A stretch of 7,336 nt of DNA from GCA-2717185 sp047517345 (GCA_047517345.1 JAKZTB010000052.1:1-7336); one strand, 5' to 3'. Shown: positions 1 to 7,148, counted from the stretch's first letter. The notes: generated by a model from the sequence alone, not told the origin. Numbers and translations: made by a program.

Positions 1-119
1 GGCTCAACCGCTGCCGCCGACTGGCCAAGGACAGGGAGAACCTCAACCGCAACGCGCTCGCCTTCATCAAGCTCGCGTCCATTCGACTCATGCTCCGAAA
101 ACTCTGTAATCCTACATAA
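1..119 (+). CDS. IS5-family transposase, C-terminal end (partial)
   Basis: This is the 3' end of a transposase gene that enters from outside the window. Reading from base 3 gives 38 residues and a TAA stop at 117-119. The peptide contains RRLAKDRENLNRNALAF and then LASIRLMLRKLCN. This Arg-rich helix followed by an A-x-IRL-type helix is the usual C-terminus of IS5-superfamily DDE transposases, lying after the catalytic Glu. The DDE residues themselves are outside the window, so activity cannot be judged. It converges on the aminotransferase gene, with 17 bases between the two stop codons. The subgroup (IS427- or IS1031-like) is a guess. The tail is short but its pattern is characteristic. Confidence 0.8.
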   Translation, partial: LNRCRRLAKDRENLNRNALAFIKLASIRLMLRKLCNPT

Positions 120-136
120 AGTCTCCGGACGGACTC
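120..136. repeat. Putative right terminal inverted repeat of the IS5-family element
   Basis: Directly after the transposase stop comes AGTCTCCGGACGGACTC, which read outward-in is GAGTCCGTCCGGAGACT. A short GC-rich end just beyond the transposase stop is where an IS5-family terminal repeat should lie. The sequence is followed by CTTAG, which fits the CTNAG-type target (TNA duplication) used by several IS5 subgroups. The left end and the other copy of the duplication are not in the window, so the exact boundary is inferred. Confidence 0.5.
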
Positions 137-1294
137 TTAGCCCTCGCGCCAGGATTGCAGGGCTTGCGCCGCGGCGGCCATGGACTCGGTCGTGCCGGCA
201 AAACTGAACCGCACGAAACGATTGCCCCGTTCCGGATCGAAATCGATACCTGGCGTAATCGCGACGCCGGTCTCGGCGAGGATCGTGCGGCAAAACGCGT
301 CGCTGTCGTTCGTCATTTGAGAGACATCGGCATAAAGATAGAACGCCCCGTCGGCCGGCGCGATACGGTCGAAACCGGCCTTGGGTAAGGCCTCGAGCAA
401 AAGCTCTCGATTGCGTGCGTATTGGGCGACATTGCGGTCCAATTCTTCCGCGCAGTCGAGCGCGGCGATCGCGGCGATCTGTGACAGCGTTGGCGGTGAT
501 ATAAATAAATTCTGACTTAAACTTTCGGTCACGCGCAGCAGGTCCTCCGGCATTACCATCCAACCCAGCCGCCAACCGGTCATCGAGAAATATTTCGAAA
601 AACTGTTGATAACGACCGCGTCTTGCGTGAATGCGAGCGCGCAGTCGGCAATCGCGCCATAGGTAATGCCGTGATAGATCTCGTCGGAAATGAGACGGAT
701 ATCCTGCTTGGCGCAGTAGTCGGCAAGTTCCCGGAACGCCTGCGTGTCGAGCATTGTCCCTGTGGGATTGGAAGGGCTGGCCACGATCAACCCGGCCAGG
801 GAGCCTGATTCTCGGGCCTTGTCGAGCAGTGCCGGCGTCGGTTGGAACCGGTCGGACAGCTTTGTCGGCAATACAACCGGTTCGATTCCCAAAACCGATA
901 AGATATTGCGATAGCAAGGGTATCCCGGCGCAGCCAACGCGACCCGGTCACCGGGGTCGAAAGCCGCCAGGAACGCCAACACGAAGGCGCCCGAGGAGCC
1001 CGTCGTCGCGACGATCCGTTCGGGCGACACCGTCAGGCCGTAATAGTCGCGATAGCGCTTGGAGACCGCTTCCCGGATATCCGGAATACCCAGCGCATCC
1101 GTATAGCCGAGACGCTCTTCCCGCAATGCGGTTTCCGCGGCGCGCAGCGCACCTTCCGGCGCACTGGTGCCGGGTTGACCGACTTCCATGTGGTACACGG
1201 CCTTCCCCACCACCTCGCGCTCGTTCGCGGCCCGCATGACCTCCATGACAAAAAATGGTGGAATATCATGGGCGCGTCGAGACACCTTCGGCAC
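137..1294 (-). CDS. Class I/II PLP-dependent aminotransferase
   Basis: This is a 385-residue fold-type I aminotransferase of normal length, predicted to be cytoplasmic, that transfers amino groups between an amino acid and a 2-oxo acid. The motifs appear in order: phosphate-loop TTGSSG at 97-102, SNPTG with Asn176, the pyridine-binding Asp204 in SDEIY, the Schiff-base Lys234 in SFSKYFSMTGWRLGW with phosphate-binding Arg242, and the carboxylate-binding Arg362 in VRFSFAG. The start is GTG at 1292-1294. The N-terminal SRRAHDIPPF stretch resembles the usual family N-terminus, and TAGGGG lies 9 bases upstream, so the internal Met17 is less likely. The gene follows the GGT-like gene by 12 bases and is probably co-transcribed with it. 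An IS end abuts its TAA stop, but the C-terminus looks complete. The substrate cannot be read from the sequence; it could be an aspartate/aromatic- or alanine-type enzyme. Confidence 0.93.
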   Translation of the reverse strand: MPKVSRRAHDIPPFFVMEVMRAANEREVVGKAVYHMEVGQPGTSAPEGALRAAETALREERLGYTDALGIPDIREAVSKRYRDYYGLTVSPERIVATTGSSGAFVLAFLAAFDPGDRVALAAPGYPCYRNILSVLGIEPVVLPTKLSDRFQPTPALLDKARESGSLAGLIVASPSNPTGTMLDTQAFRELADYCAKQDIRLISDEIYHGITYGAIADCALAFTQDAVVINSFSKYFSMTGWRLGWMVMPEDLLRVTESLSQNLFISPPTLSQIAAIAALDCAEELDRNVAQYARNRELLLEALPKAGFDRIAPADGAFYLYADVSQMTNDSDAFCRTILAETGVAITPGIDFDPERGNRFVRFSFAGTTESMAAAAQALQSWREG

Positions 1295-1303
1295 TGCCTT
1301 TAA

Positions 1304-1309
1304 CCCCTA
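1304..1309 (-). promoter_or_regulatory. Ribosome binding site of the aminotransferase gene
   Basis: On the minus strand TAGGGG lies 9 bases before the GTG start at 1294. Its TAG is the stop codon of the GGT-like gene, so termination of the first reading frame and initiation of the second are close enough for translational coupling. A nearer AAAGG, 2 bases from the start, is too close to be the main site. Confidence 0.55.
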
Positions 1310-3037
1310 CCGTTCCGCTTCCGCCGCCATGCCGGCGCCACGCGGATCGGCTTGGACGAAACACGCGACGGTTTCGCTCTTCGAATCGAGACCGAGCGGA
1401 CATTCCGCCGCATTGACCCGCCCGAGGCTCGGTACGACCGCGGTCTTATGTCCGCGCCGCTCCAATGCGCCTTTGATACCGTTCGGCACACTCTGTTCAA
1501 GGACAGCAATATCCGGCGCGCCGCCGTGATGTACGCGAGGTGCGCTGATCGCCTTTTCCAGGGTTACGCCTTGCAGCAATGACGTCGCAAGAACGGCTGT
1601 GGTGGCGGTTAGTGCGGCAGCACCGCCAGAGCCCGCGACAGCGAAATGAAAACTTTGGAATTCCGCGTCGTAAACGATAACCGGACCCAACGAAAGCGCG
1701 TTCCGATCGGCCCTCCCCGGCGCCACCGCCAGGACGATCCCGGTTCCCGGCGCGACCCGGCCGGTCCCGAACAAGTTGTAGTTGGTAAGGTTGCAGGCGA
1801 CCGCCAATCCGACCAAATCGACGATTACGAAGCTGGTGCCCGCTGGGTTTTCCGGGATTTGCACCGGAACGGGGTCTAAACTGGATATCGGCGTCGCCTT
1901 GTTGCGATCGAAATTCGCCATCAAAGACAAAGCGTGGCGCGGATTTGCAAATGCCTGCAATTGCTTTTCGGATCCGGCAGCATTGAGCAAGTTCGGCCGC
2001 GCCGCGAAGGCGCGCTTTGCAGTCTCCAGGAGCAAATGCATTCGGGCATCGCCGGTAGCGCCCTGGAACCGACCCTCTGCCGCCAGCATGTTCAACATCA
2101 AGCTACCGCCTACACCCGCACCCGCCGGTGGCGGAACGAAATTAACGATTTGATCTTGGTAGCGTATAGCGACCGGTTTTCGCCATTGCGGCAAATAGTT
2201 CTGCATATCCTCTAAAGTCAGCGTGCCGCCGGCGGCCTGTACCGCTTTGACCATCCTTTTGGCCAAAGGACCATCGTAGAATCCGGTGATACCGCCCGTG
2301 CGCAGCGCCGCGTAGATATCCGCCAAATCCTGCTGAACAAAGCGGTCGCCCTCGGCATAGGGCTGACCGTCGGGACGAGCGAATATTTTTTGCGCGTTGG
2401 GATCCTGGAAAAGCGGTTTCGCGGCAAGCGCCATCTCGCGTGCCGACGCCCGCGAAACGACATGCCCAAATCGCGCCTTTTTCTCCGTCGCCGCGAGCAA
2501 CCCTCTGAAATCGGACTGGCCGTAGCGGACTTGCAAGGCGGTCAAACCACGCAACAGGGTCGGCACCGCGCTCGGCCGGTCCGCGCGCGCGTTCGGTGTT
2601 CCGGGCAGCGCGATAAAATCGATGACCTCGGTCTTCTTCCGCCCGGGGTCGTGTACGATGCAAATCCCGCCGCCGCCGAGACTTATCGACGACGGCATCG
2701 TCACGGTCATCGTCAGGGCAAGGGCCACCGCCGCATCTGCGGCCGTGCCGCCGAACTTCAGCACGTCTTCCGCGGCGATAACCGCGTTGGGTTCGTCGCC
2801 AGCGACGGCTCCGAAAAAGACCAATCCACTCTCGATCAACGTACTTCGCGGCTTACTGCGCGCTTCGGATCCCGGTAACCAGCTCGAAAAAAAGCCCGAC
2901 TTCCCCTTAGAGTCGCCATCGCCCCCGCATCCCACGAGCAGCGCACAGGCAAGAGCCAGCGTAATCACTTGATTGCTGCGGCGAGTAGCCCCAGCTATGG
3001 TGCGATCTCGAAGGAGATTCGGCACGTTGAAGCGCAT
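1307..3037 (-). CDS. Gamma-glutamyltranspeptidase (GGT) family lipoprotein, divergent
   Basis: GGT-family N-terminal-nucleophile enzyme of 576 residues from the ATG at 3037; a TTG at 3049 would add four. The N-terminus has RR, a hydrophobic stretch and the lipobox LLVGC (Cys37), so it is predicted to be lipid-anchored in the envelope. Family landmarks are GGTAADAAVAL near 96-106, SLGGGG near 119-124, GFYDGPLAKR, VPPPAGAGVGGS near 301-312, NPAGTSF with the presumed nucleophile Thr401, LFGTG, GSGG at 469-472 and APRVHH near 499-504. Classical GGTs cleave gamma-glutamyl amides such as glutathione after self-processing into two subunits. Here the substrate-binding DFRE motif reads DFIA and the NNQMDDF segment reads LAVAPGRA, so glutathione may not be the substrate. 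It is the first gene of a likely operon with the aminotransferase. Its 5' end overlaps the divergent M48 gene. The start is the least certain part because no good ribosome binding site is visible. Confidence 0.88.
   Translation of the reverse strand: MRFNVPNLLRDRTIAGATRRSNQVITLALACALLVGCGGDGDSKGKSGFFSSWLPGSEARSKPRSTLIESGLVFFGAVAGDEPNAVIAAEDVLKFGGTAADAAVALALTMTVTMPSSISLGGGGICIVHDPGRKKTEVIDFIALPGTPNARADRPSAVPTLLRGLTALQVRYGQSDFRGLLAATEKKARFGHVVSRASAREMALAAKPLFQDPNAQKIFARPDGQPYAEGDRFVQQDLADIYAALRTGGITGFYDGPLAKRMVKAVQAAGGTLTLEDMQNYLPQWRKPVAIRYQDQIVNFVPPPAGAGVGGSLMLNMLAAEGRFQGATGDARMHLLLETAKRAFAARPNLLNAAGSEKQLQAFANPRHALSLMANFDRNKATPISSLDPVPVQIPENPAGTSFVIVDLVGLAVACNLTNYNLFGTGRVAPGTGIVLAVAPGRADRNALSLGPVIVYDAEFQSFHFAVAGSGGAAALTATTAVLATSLLQGVTLEKAISAPRVHHGGAPDIAVLEQSVPNGIKGALERRGHKTAVVPSLGRVNAAECPLGLDSKSETVACFVQADPRGAGMAAEAER
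2973..3001 (+). promoter_or_regulatory. Candidate promoter of the M48 peptidase gene
   Basis: TTGCTG at 2973-2978 and TATGGT at 2996-3001 are separated by 17 bases and match the sigma-70 hexamers at three and four of six positions. Transcription would begin near 3008, just before the AAGGAG ribosome binding site at 3011-3016. This is consistent with translation from the TTG at 3027. The element lies inside the 5' coding region of the divergent GGT-like gene. It was judged by eye; such matches are common by chance. Confidence 0.35.
3011..3016 (+). promoter_or_regulatory. Ribosome binding site deciding the M48 start
   Basis: AAGGAG lies 10 bases before the TTG at 3027. None of the upstream in-frame starts (TTG 2973, ATG 2997, GTG 3000) has a comparable site. 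Starting at 3027 also places KRIHVPK directly before the hydrophobic core, giving a standard signal peptide, whereas the earlier starts add an Arg-rich tail of 8 to 18 residues. Confidence 0.65.
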
Positions 3038-4382
3038 CCATGTACCCAAAATTGTTGCCCGTCTTCTGGCGGTTCTCTGCGCCGTTCTGATTACGCTGTC
3101 CGGTCAGACGTCGGCAAGGGCTATTTCGCTAATCCGCGATACCGAAATCGAAAATACCATCCGTTTTTACTCCGCGCCAATATTCGAAGCGGCCGGCCTT
3201 CAAGCCAGCGATATCCAGATCCACATCGTCAACGACCCTGGTTTGAACGCCTTCGTGGCCGGCGGCCAGCGCCTGTTCATCAATTCAGGCCTGCTCATGC
3301 GCGCGGAACACGCGGGACAGGTCATTGGCGTTATTGCCCACGAAACCGGTCATATTTCCGGCGGGCATCTGGTGCGGCTGCAAGAAAGTCTGCGCCATTC
3401 CACGGCGAAATCGATCTTGACCATGGTCTTGGGCGGCATCGCCGCCGTGGCGACGGGACAGGCCGAAGCGGCGGGCGCCGTCATCGCAGGCGGCGCGACG
3501 ATACAGCAACGGTCGATTCTAAGTTATACGCGCTCGATGGAACAGGCAGCCGACCAAGCCGCCGTGGAGTTTCTCGACGAAGCCGGCTATTCCGGGCGGG
3601 GATTGTTTCAATTTCTCGGCACGCTTTCCGGCCAGGAATTATTGTCTGCGGAGCGCCAAGACCCTTATCTCCGGTCGCATCCTTTGACGCGGGATCGCAT
3701 CGAATTCATGCGTAACCACGTCGCCTCTTCGAAGAACAGCGACAAACCGTTACGCCGCGATATTGTGAGAGCGCACGAACGGATGCGAGCGAAACTCAAG
3801 GGCTTTATCAATCCACCGTCACGAACCTTGCGCGAATATAAGGCCGACGATACCAGCTTCGCCGCACGTTACGCCCGCGCCGTTGCCTTCAAGAAACTGT
3901 TCAAAATAGACGAAGCTTTGGAATTATTGGACGGGCTTCTTACCGAATCGCCTGACGACCCGTTTATTTACGAATTGAAAGGGGACGTTTTGCAGGACGC
4001 CGGCCGCGTGGCGGAGTCGATAACGCCCTATCGCAAAGCGGTCGAAATACTGCCCTGGGCAGCGTTGATCCGAATCAGCCTTGCACAATCTCAATTGGAA
4101 ACGAACGACAACACTCAGAGCGATGCGGCACTGGAAAATTTATTGCAAGCCGTGCGCTACGAGCCGGAAATACCGCTGCTCTGGCGCTTGCTCGCAACCG
4201 CCTATGCGCGCACCGACGATCAGGCAAACGTCATGTTGGCGTTAGCCGAAGAAGCGATGCTAAACGGCAAGAAGCCGGAAGCCCGCCAACGCGCGGCACA
4301 CGCTATGGAACTGTTGCCGGAAGGGTCCGCGGGCTGGATCCGTGCGCAAGATATTCGGCAAGCAACAGAAAAGAAAAAGTAG
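3027..4382 (+). CDS. Secreted M48 zinc metallopeptidase with TPR-like C-terminus (BepA-like)
   Basis: A 451-residue periplasmic protease, close in layout to E. coli BepA (YfgC), which degrades or assists misassembled outer-membrane proteins. A signal peptide occupies 1-32 (basic start, hydrophobic core, SARA before the predicted cleavage). The peptidase domain follows: NAFVAGG at 74-80, the zinc motif HETGH at 105-109, the third-ligand region SMEQAAD with Glu172, and SHPLTRDRI with His218, matching the BepA-type His. A Gly/Ala-rich segment near 132-158 corresponds to the loop region between the catalytic helices. From about residue 277 to the end the sequence is helical with TPR-like spacing (the ARAVAFKKLFKIDEALELL and ELKGDVLQDAGRVAESITPY helices). 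The rare TTG start is supported by AAGGAG. The 5' end overlaps the divergent GGT-like gene. The DsbA-like gene follows on the same strand after 66 bases. All catalytic residues are present, so it should be active. Confidence 0.92.
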   Translation: MKRIHVPKIVARLLAVLCAVLITLSGQTSARAISLIRDTEIENTIRFYSAPIFEAAGLQASDIQIHIVNDPGLNAFVAGGQRLFINSGLLMRAEHAGQVIGVIAHETGHISGGHLVRLQESLRHSTAKSILTMVLGGIAAVATGQAEAAGAVIAGGATIQQRSILSYTRSMEQAADQAAVEFLDEAGYSGRGLFQFLGTLSGQELLSAERQDPYLRSHPLTRDRIEFMRNHVASSKNSDKPLRRDIVRAHERMRAKLKGFINPPSRTLREYKADDTSFAARYARAVAFKKLFKIDEALELLDGLLTESPDDPFIYELKGDVLQDAGRVAESITPYRKAVEILPWAALIRISLAQSQLETNDNTQSDAALENLLQAVRYEPEIPLLWRLLATAYARTDDQANVMLALAEEAMLNGKKPEARQRAAHAMELLPEGSAGWIRAQDIRQATEKKK

Positions 4383-4436
4383 GCCACCCTAGATGGTCAA
4401 ATTTGGGCGCCATTGGAAACGATCGCTTCAATCAAC

Positions 4437-4441
4437 AAGGA
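4437..4441 (+). promoter_or_regulatory. Ribosome binding site deciding the DsbA-like start
   Basis: AAGGA lies 7 bases before the GTG at 4449. The longer in-frame option, TTG at 4413, has no such site and would put twelve extra residues in front of a normal signal peptide, so GTG 4449 is preferred. Confidence 0.6.
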
Positions 4442-4448
4442 TTTTGCC

Positions 4449-5189
4449 GTGAAGCACTTTATCTATCTTTGTATCGGGTCGATCCTCCTCTCCGGGTTGA
4501 TTGCACCTGCCGCAGCGCAGATCGCGGGCAAGGACAAGACGGAAATCGAGGCTATCGTCCGCCAATACATCCTCGACAACCCCGAAATTATCGCCGAGGC
4601 CATCGAACGCCTGCAAGCGCGCGAGCGGCTTGCCCGCGAAGAAGCGCAAAATAACGCGCTCAAGCTCAGCGCGGCACAAATCTATGACAATCCGCTGACG
4701 CCCGAACATGGCAATCCAAAAGGCGACGCCGTTGTCGTCGAGTTTTTCGACTATCAGTGCGGTTTCTGCAAGCGGGTCTTCCCAACCTTCATGAAGGTCA
4801 TGAAGTCGGACAAAAATTTGCGTGTCATCTGGAAAGAACTGCCGATTTTGGGACCCGTATCGCGTTTCGCCGCGCGCGCCGCCATGGCGTCGGCAAAACA
4901 AGGCAAATATTTCGACTACCATGTCGCGCTGATGAGCCTGCGCGGCCGCCTCACCGAAAAGCGGGTGATGGAAACCGCCAACAAGATCGGCCTCGACGTG
5001 AAACGTCTCGTCAAGGACATGGCGGCGCCGCAAATCGAGCGATACCTGGACGAGACCCTGCAACTCGCCGAAGCACTTGGCATCACAGGTACGCCCGCAT
5101 TTCTTATCGGCAACCGTCTGGTACCCGGCGCGATCGGCGAAGATCAAATGCGCAGAATGATCGCCGAATCCCGAAAACCGAAAAGCTGA
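4449..5189 (+). CDS. Secreted DsbA-family thiol-disulfide protein (ScsC/DsbG-like)
   Basis: A 246-residue exported thioredoxin-fold protein that makes, reduces or reshuffles disulfide bonds in the periplasm. Residues 1-23 form a signal peptide (MKHFIYL start, core, APAAA before cleavage). A charged helical segment follows at about 30-68 (TEIEAIVRQYILDNPEII onward), the type that oligomerises ScsC-like proteins. The catalytic domain has FFDYQCGFC with the redox pair Cys104/Cys107, the helical insert, and the cis-proline loop GTPAF with Thr215-Pro216. Thr before the cis-Pro is usual in DsbC, DsbG and ScsC, while E. coli DsbA has Val, which leans towards an isomerase or reductase role. The mature protein has no other cysteine. 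The gene is 66 bases downstream of the M48 gene on the same strand, plausibly co-transcribed, and converges on the S9 peptidase gene with 18 bases between stops. Confidence 0.9.
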   Translation: MKHFIYLCIGSILLSGLIAPAAAQIAGKDKTEIEAIVRQYILDNPEIIAEAIERLQARERLAREEAQNNALKLSAAQIYDNPLTPEHGNPKGDAVVVEFFDYQCGFCKRVFPTFMKVMKSDKNLRVIWKELPILGPVSRFAARAAMASAKQGKYFDYHVALMSLRGRLTEKRVMETANKIGLDVKRLVKDMAAPQIERYLDETLQLAEALGITGTPAFLIGNRLVPGAIGEDQMRRMIAESRKPKS

Positions 5190-5207
5190 CCGACCGCCGC
5201 GCGTGGA

Positions 5208-7142
5208 CTACTTTTCCGTCAAATTCTCGATCGGAACCGGCGCAATCTCGTCCGCCGGCGAAAACCCGAAAATCTTACCGTAGAAATAAAGCTCGCCTTC
5301 GAGCGCACGCTTCATGTTGGCAGCCTGCCGGAATCCGTGCCCCTCGCCCTCGAAGGGGCAATAAGCGACCGGCGTACCCTTGTCCCGCAGCGCCGCAACC
5401 ATGGCTTCCGCCTGATTTGGCGGCACGACCTTATCGTCGAGGCCCTGAAAGAAGATGACCGGACAATCGAGGTCGTCGGCGAAATGGACCGGCGAGCGCT
5501 CGCGGTAGACCGCCGCCGCCTGCGGCCAAGGTCCGACAAGACGATCGAGATAGCGGCTTTCGAACTTGTGCGTATCCGTGGCCAGGGTCGATAGGTCGCC
5601 AATCCCATAATGGCTTGCGCCGGCCTTGAACGTGTCGCGAAAGGTCAAGGCGCAAAGCGTCGTGTAGCCGCCGGCACTGCCGCCGGTAATGATCAGCCGG
5701 TCGCGGTCGGCTCTACGCTGCCCCACCAGAAAATCCGCACCGGCCACGCAATCGTCGACATCGACGACGCCCCATTCGCCGCGCAGTTGTTCCCGGTAGG
5801 CGCGCCCATAGCCGGTACTGCCGCCATAGTTGACGTCGAGTACGGCGAAGCCGCGGCTGGTCCAATATTGAATTTTAAGGTTCAACGAATCACCGGTCTG
5901 GCCGGTGGGCCCGCCGTGACTCTTGACGATCAGCGGCGGCAGTTCCCCCTTGGGGGCCGCAAAATCGCGGTTCGCCGGCGGATAGTAGAAACCGTGCGCC
6001 TCTCGTCCTCCGCTCGTCGGGAAGCGGATCGCCTCCGCGGCCGAGATATGCCCCGGATCGATCGCCGCTTTCGTCGAACGGCTGACCGTTTCCACCGTAC
6101 CGTTATTCAAGTCGAGTGCAACAAGGGAAGGCGGTTCGGACGGATGGCCCGCGATGAAATTGGCGCTCCCGCCGGCCACTTTCAGGCTGCCGAAATCGCG
6201 ATAAGACGTCTCGATCGGCGAAAGCCTACCGGTCGCCCGGTCGATCCGGCCGAGCCGCCAGCGGCCGCCGTCGGCGTAGGCCGCGACGATGCCGTTCTTA
6301 TCGTCGAAACCGTAGGTGGTCATGCCGAACACCCATTGCGGCAGGCCGAAATCCGCTTCCATGGGGCAAACTGGCGCCACCGTCACGCCATCGCAGCGGT
6401 ACAGATTCCACCATCCGGTCGGATCGGATATGAAGTGCAAAACGCCGTCGGGCGACCATTCCGGCTGGAACACCGCCTCACCATCGCCGCCGGCGAGGCA
6501 TTCCGGATTCGCAAGACTACCGTCTTCGTCGATTTCCGCGACCCATAACCGGCATGCGTCCCATGGCATATCCGGGTGATCCCAAGTCAGCCAGGCGAGC
6601 CGCTTCCCGTCCGGCGACAGGCGCGGCGCGGCGTAGAAATCCGCACCTGTGGCCAACACGGTGACGCGGCCGTCGAATCCGATCGCCACCAGTGTGTTGG
6701 CGGGCTCGGCAAGCCCTTCGTCGTGATCCTCGCGCACCGTAACGACGCGTTGCCGCGGCGCATCGACATGCATATCCGCGTACCGCCAAGGGCCCTCTCC
6801 GGTCAGCGGCCGCGGCGCAACGCCCGGTTTTTGAACATACAGGCGCTGGTCCGCGCCGTTGCAGAAATACACGGTGCCCGCCGAAACGGTATAGCTACCG
6901 CCGCCATATTCGTGTGCCCGGCTGCGGACATTGAATTCGCTTGGCGTCAGGTCCGTGACCGTCCCCTCCGGACCGCGCCGCCGCAGCACCGTGCGTCCCT
7001 GTTCCGACGGGCGCAGTTCGGTCCAGTAAACGTCGCCCCTGTCGCAACAAATTTGCCCCAGTCCCACCGTCTCGCCGACGATCAGATCGGCGGTAATCGA
7101 CGATTTCCACTCGCCGTAGGGCGCGACGGTTGCGGCGGACAT
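5208..7142 (-). CDS. S9 family serine peptidase (prolyl oligopeptidase / acylaminoacyl-peptidase type)
   Basis: A 644-residue peptidase with two domains, predicted to be cytoplasmic because no signal peptide is present. Residues 1 to about 380 look like a beta-propeller built of repeated blades (for example APRLSPDGKRLAWLTWDHP and FQPEWSPDGVLHFISD), which limits access to short peptides. From about 381 (REAHGFYYPP) an alpha/beta-hydrolase domain begins: the oxyanion-side motif SHGGPTG at 408-414, the nucleophile Ser489 in GGSAGGY, the acid at Asp569/Asp570 in QGLDDKVVPP, and His602 in EGEGHGF. The triad is complete, so it should be active. It probably cleaves short or N-acylated peptides in intracellular peptide turnover; the exact specificity cannot be told. 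ATG at 7142 is preceded by GAGGG at a spacing of 6 bases. It is a single gene on its strand within the window. Confidence 0.94.
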   Translation of the reverse strand: MSAATVAPYGEWKSSITADLIVGETVGLGQICCDRGDVYWTELRPSEQGRTVLRRRGPEGTVTDLTPSEFNVRSRAHEYGGGSYTVSAGTVYFCNGADQRLYVQKPGVAPRPLTGEGPWRYADMHVDAPRQRVVTVREDHDEGLAEPANTLVAIGFDGRVTVLATGADFYAAPRLSPDGKRLAWLTWDHPDMPWDACRLWVAEIDEDGSLANPECLAGGDGEAVFQPEWSPDGVLHFISDPTGWWNLYRCDGVTVAPVCPMEADFGLPQWVFGMTTYGFDDKNGIVAAYADGGRWRLGRIDRATGRLSPIETSYRDFGSLKVAGGSANFIAGHPSEPPSLVALDLNNGTVETVSRSTKAAIDPGHISAAEAIRFPTSGGREAHGFYYPPANRDFAAPKGELPPLIVKSHGGPTGQTGDSLNLKIQYWTSRGFAVLDVNYGGSTGYGRAYREQLRGEWGVVDVDDCVAGADFLVGQRRADRDRLIITGGSAGGYTTLCALTFRDTFKAGASHYGIGDLSTLATDTHKFESRYLDRLVGPWPQAAAVYRERSPVHFADDLDCPVIFFQGLDDKVVPPNQAEAMVAALRDKGTPVAYCPFEGEGHGFRQAANMKRALEGELYFYGKIFGFSPADEIAPVPIENLTEK

Positions 7143-7148
7143 GGCGAT

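Noticed and set aside
754..1239. 161-residue plus-strand frame opposite the aminotransferase gene
   Set aside because: The translation is low-complexity and Pro/Arg/Ser-rich, fully antisense to a well-supported gene, with no motif.
2142..2663. 173-residue minus-strand frame within the GGT-like gene in another phase
   Set aside because: It overlaps the interior of the GGT-like frame, which carries continuous family motifs on both sides, so no frameshift or second gene is needed.
4428..5147. 239-residue open frame on the minus strand opposite the DsbA-like gene
   Set aside because: It covers the same bases as a gene with signal peptide, CGFC and cis-Pro motifs. Its own translation shows no family pattern.
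5190..5207. Possible shared terminator between the convergent DsbA-like and S9 genes
   Set aside because: The 18-base gap contains no inverted repeat or T run long enough to act as an intrinsic terminator.
5610..6548. 312-residue open frame on the plus strand, antisense to the S9 peptidase gene
   Set aside because: It lies wholly inside the S9 coding region. Its translation is Arg/Ala-rich with no motif, as expected for the antisense frame of a GC-rich gene, whereas the S9 frame has a complete catalytic triad and propeller repeats.
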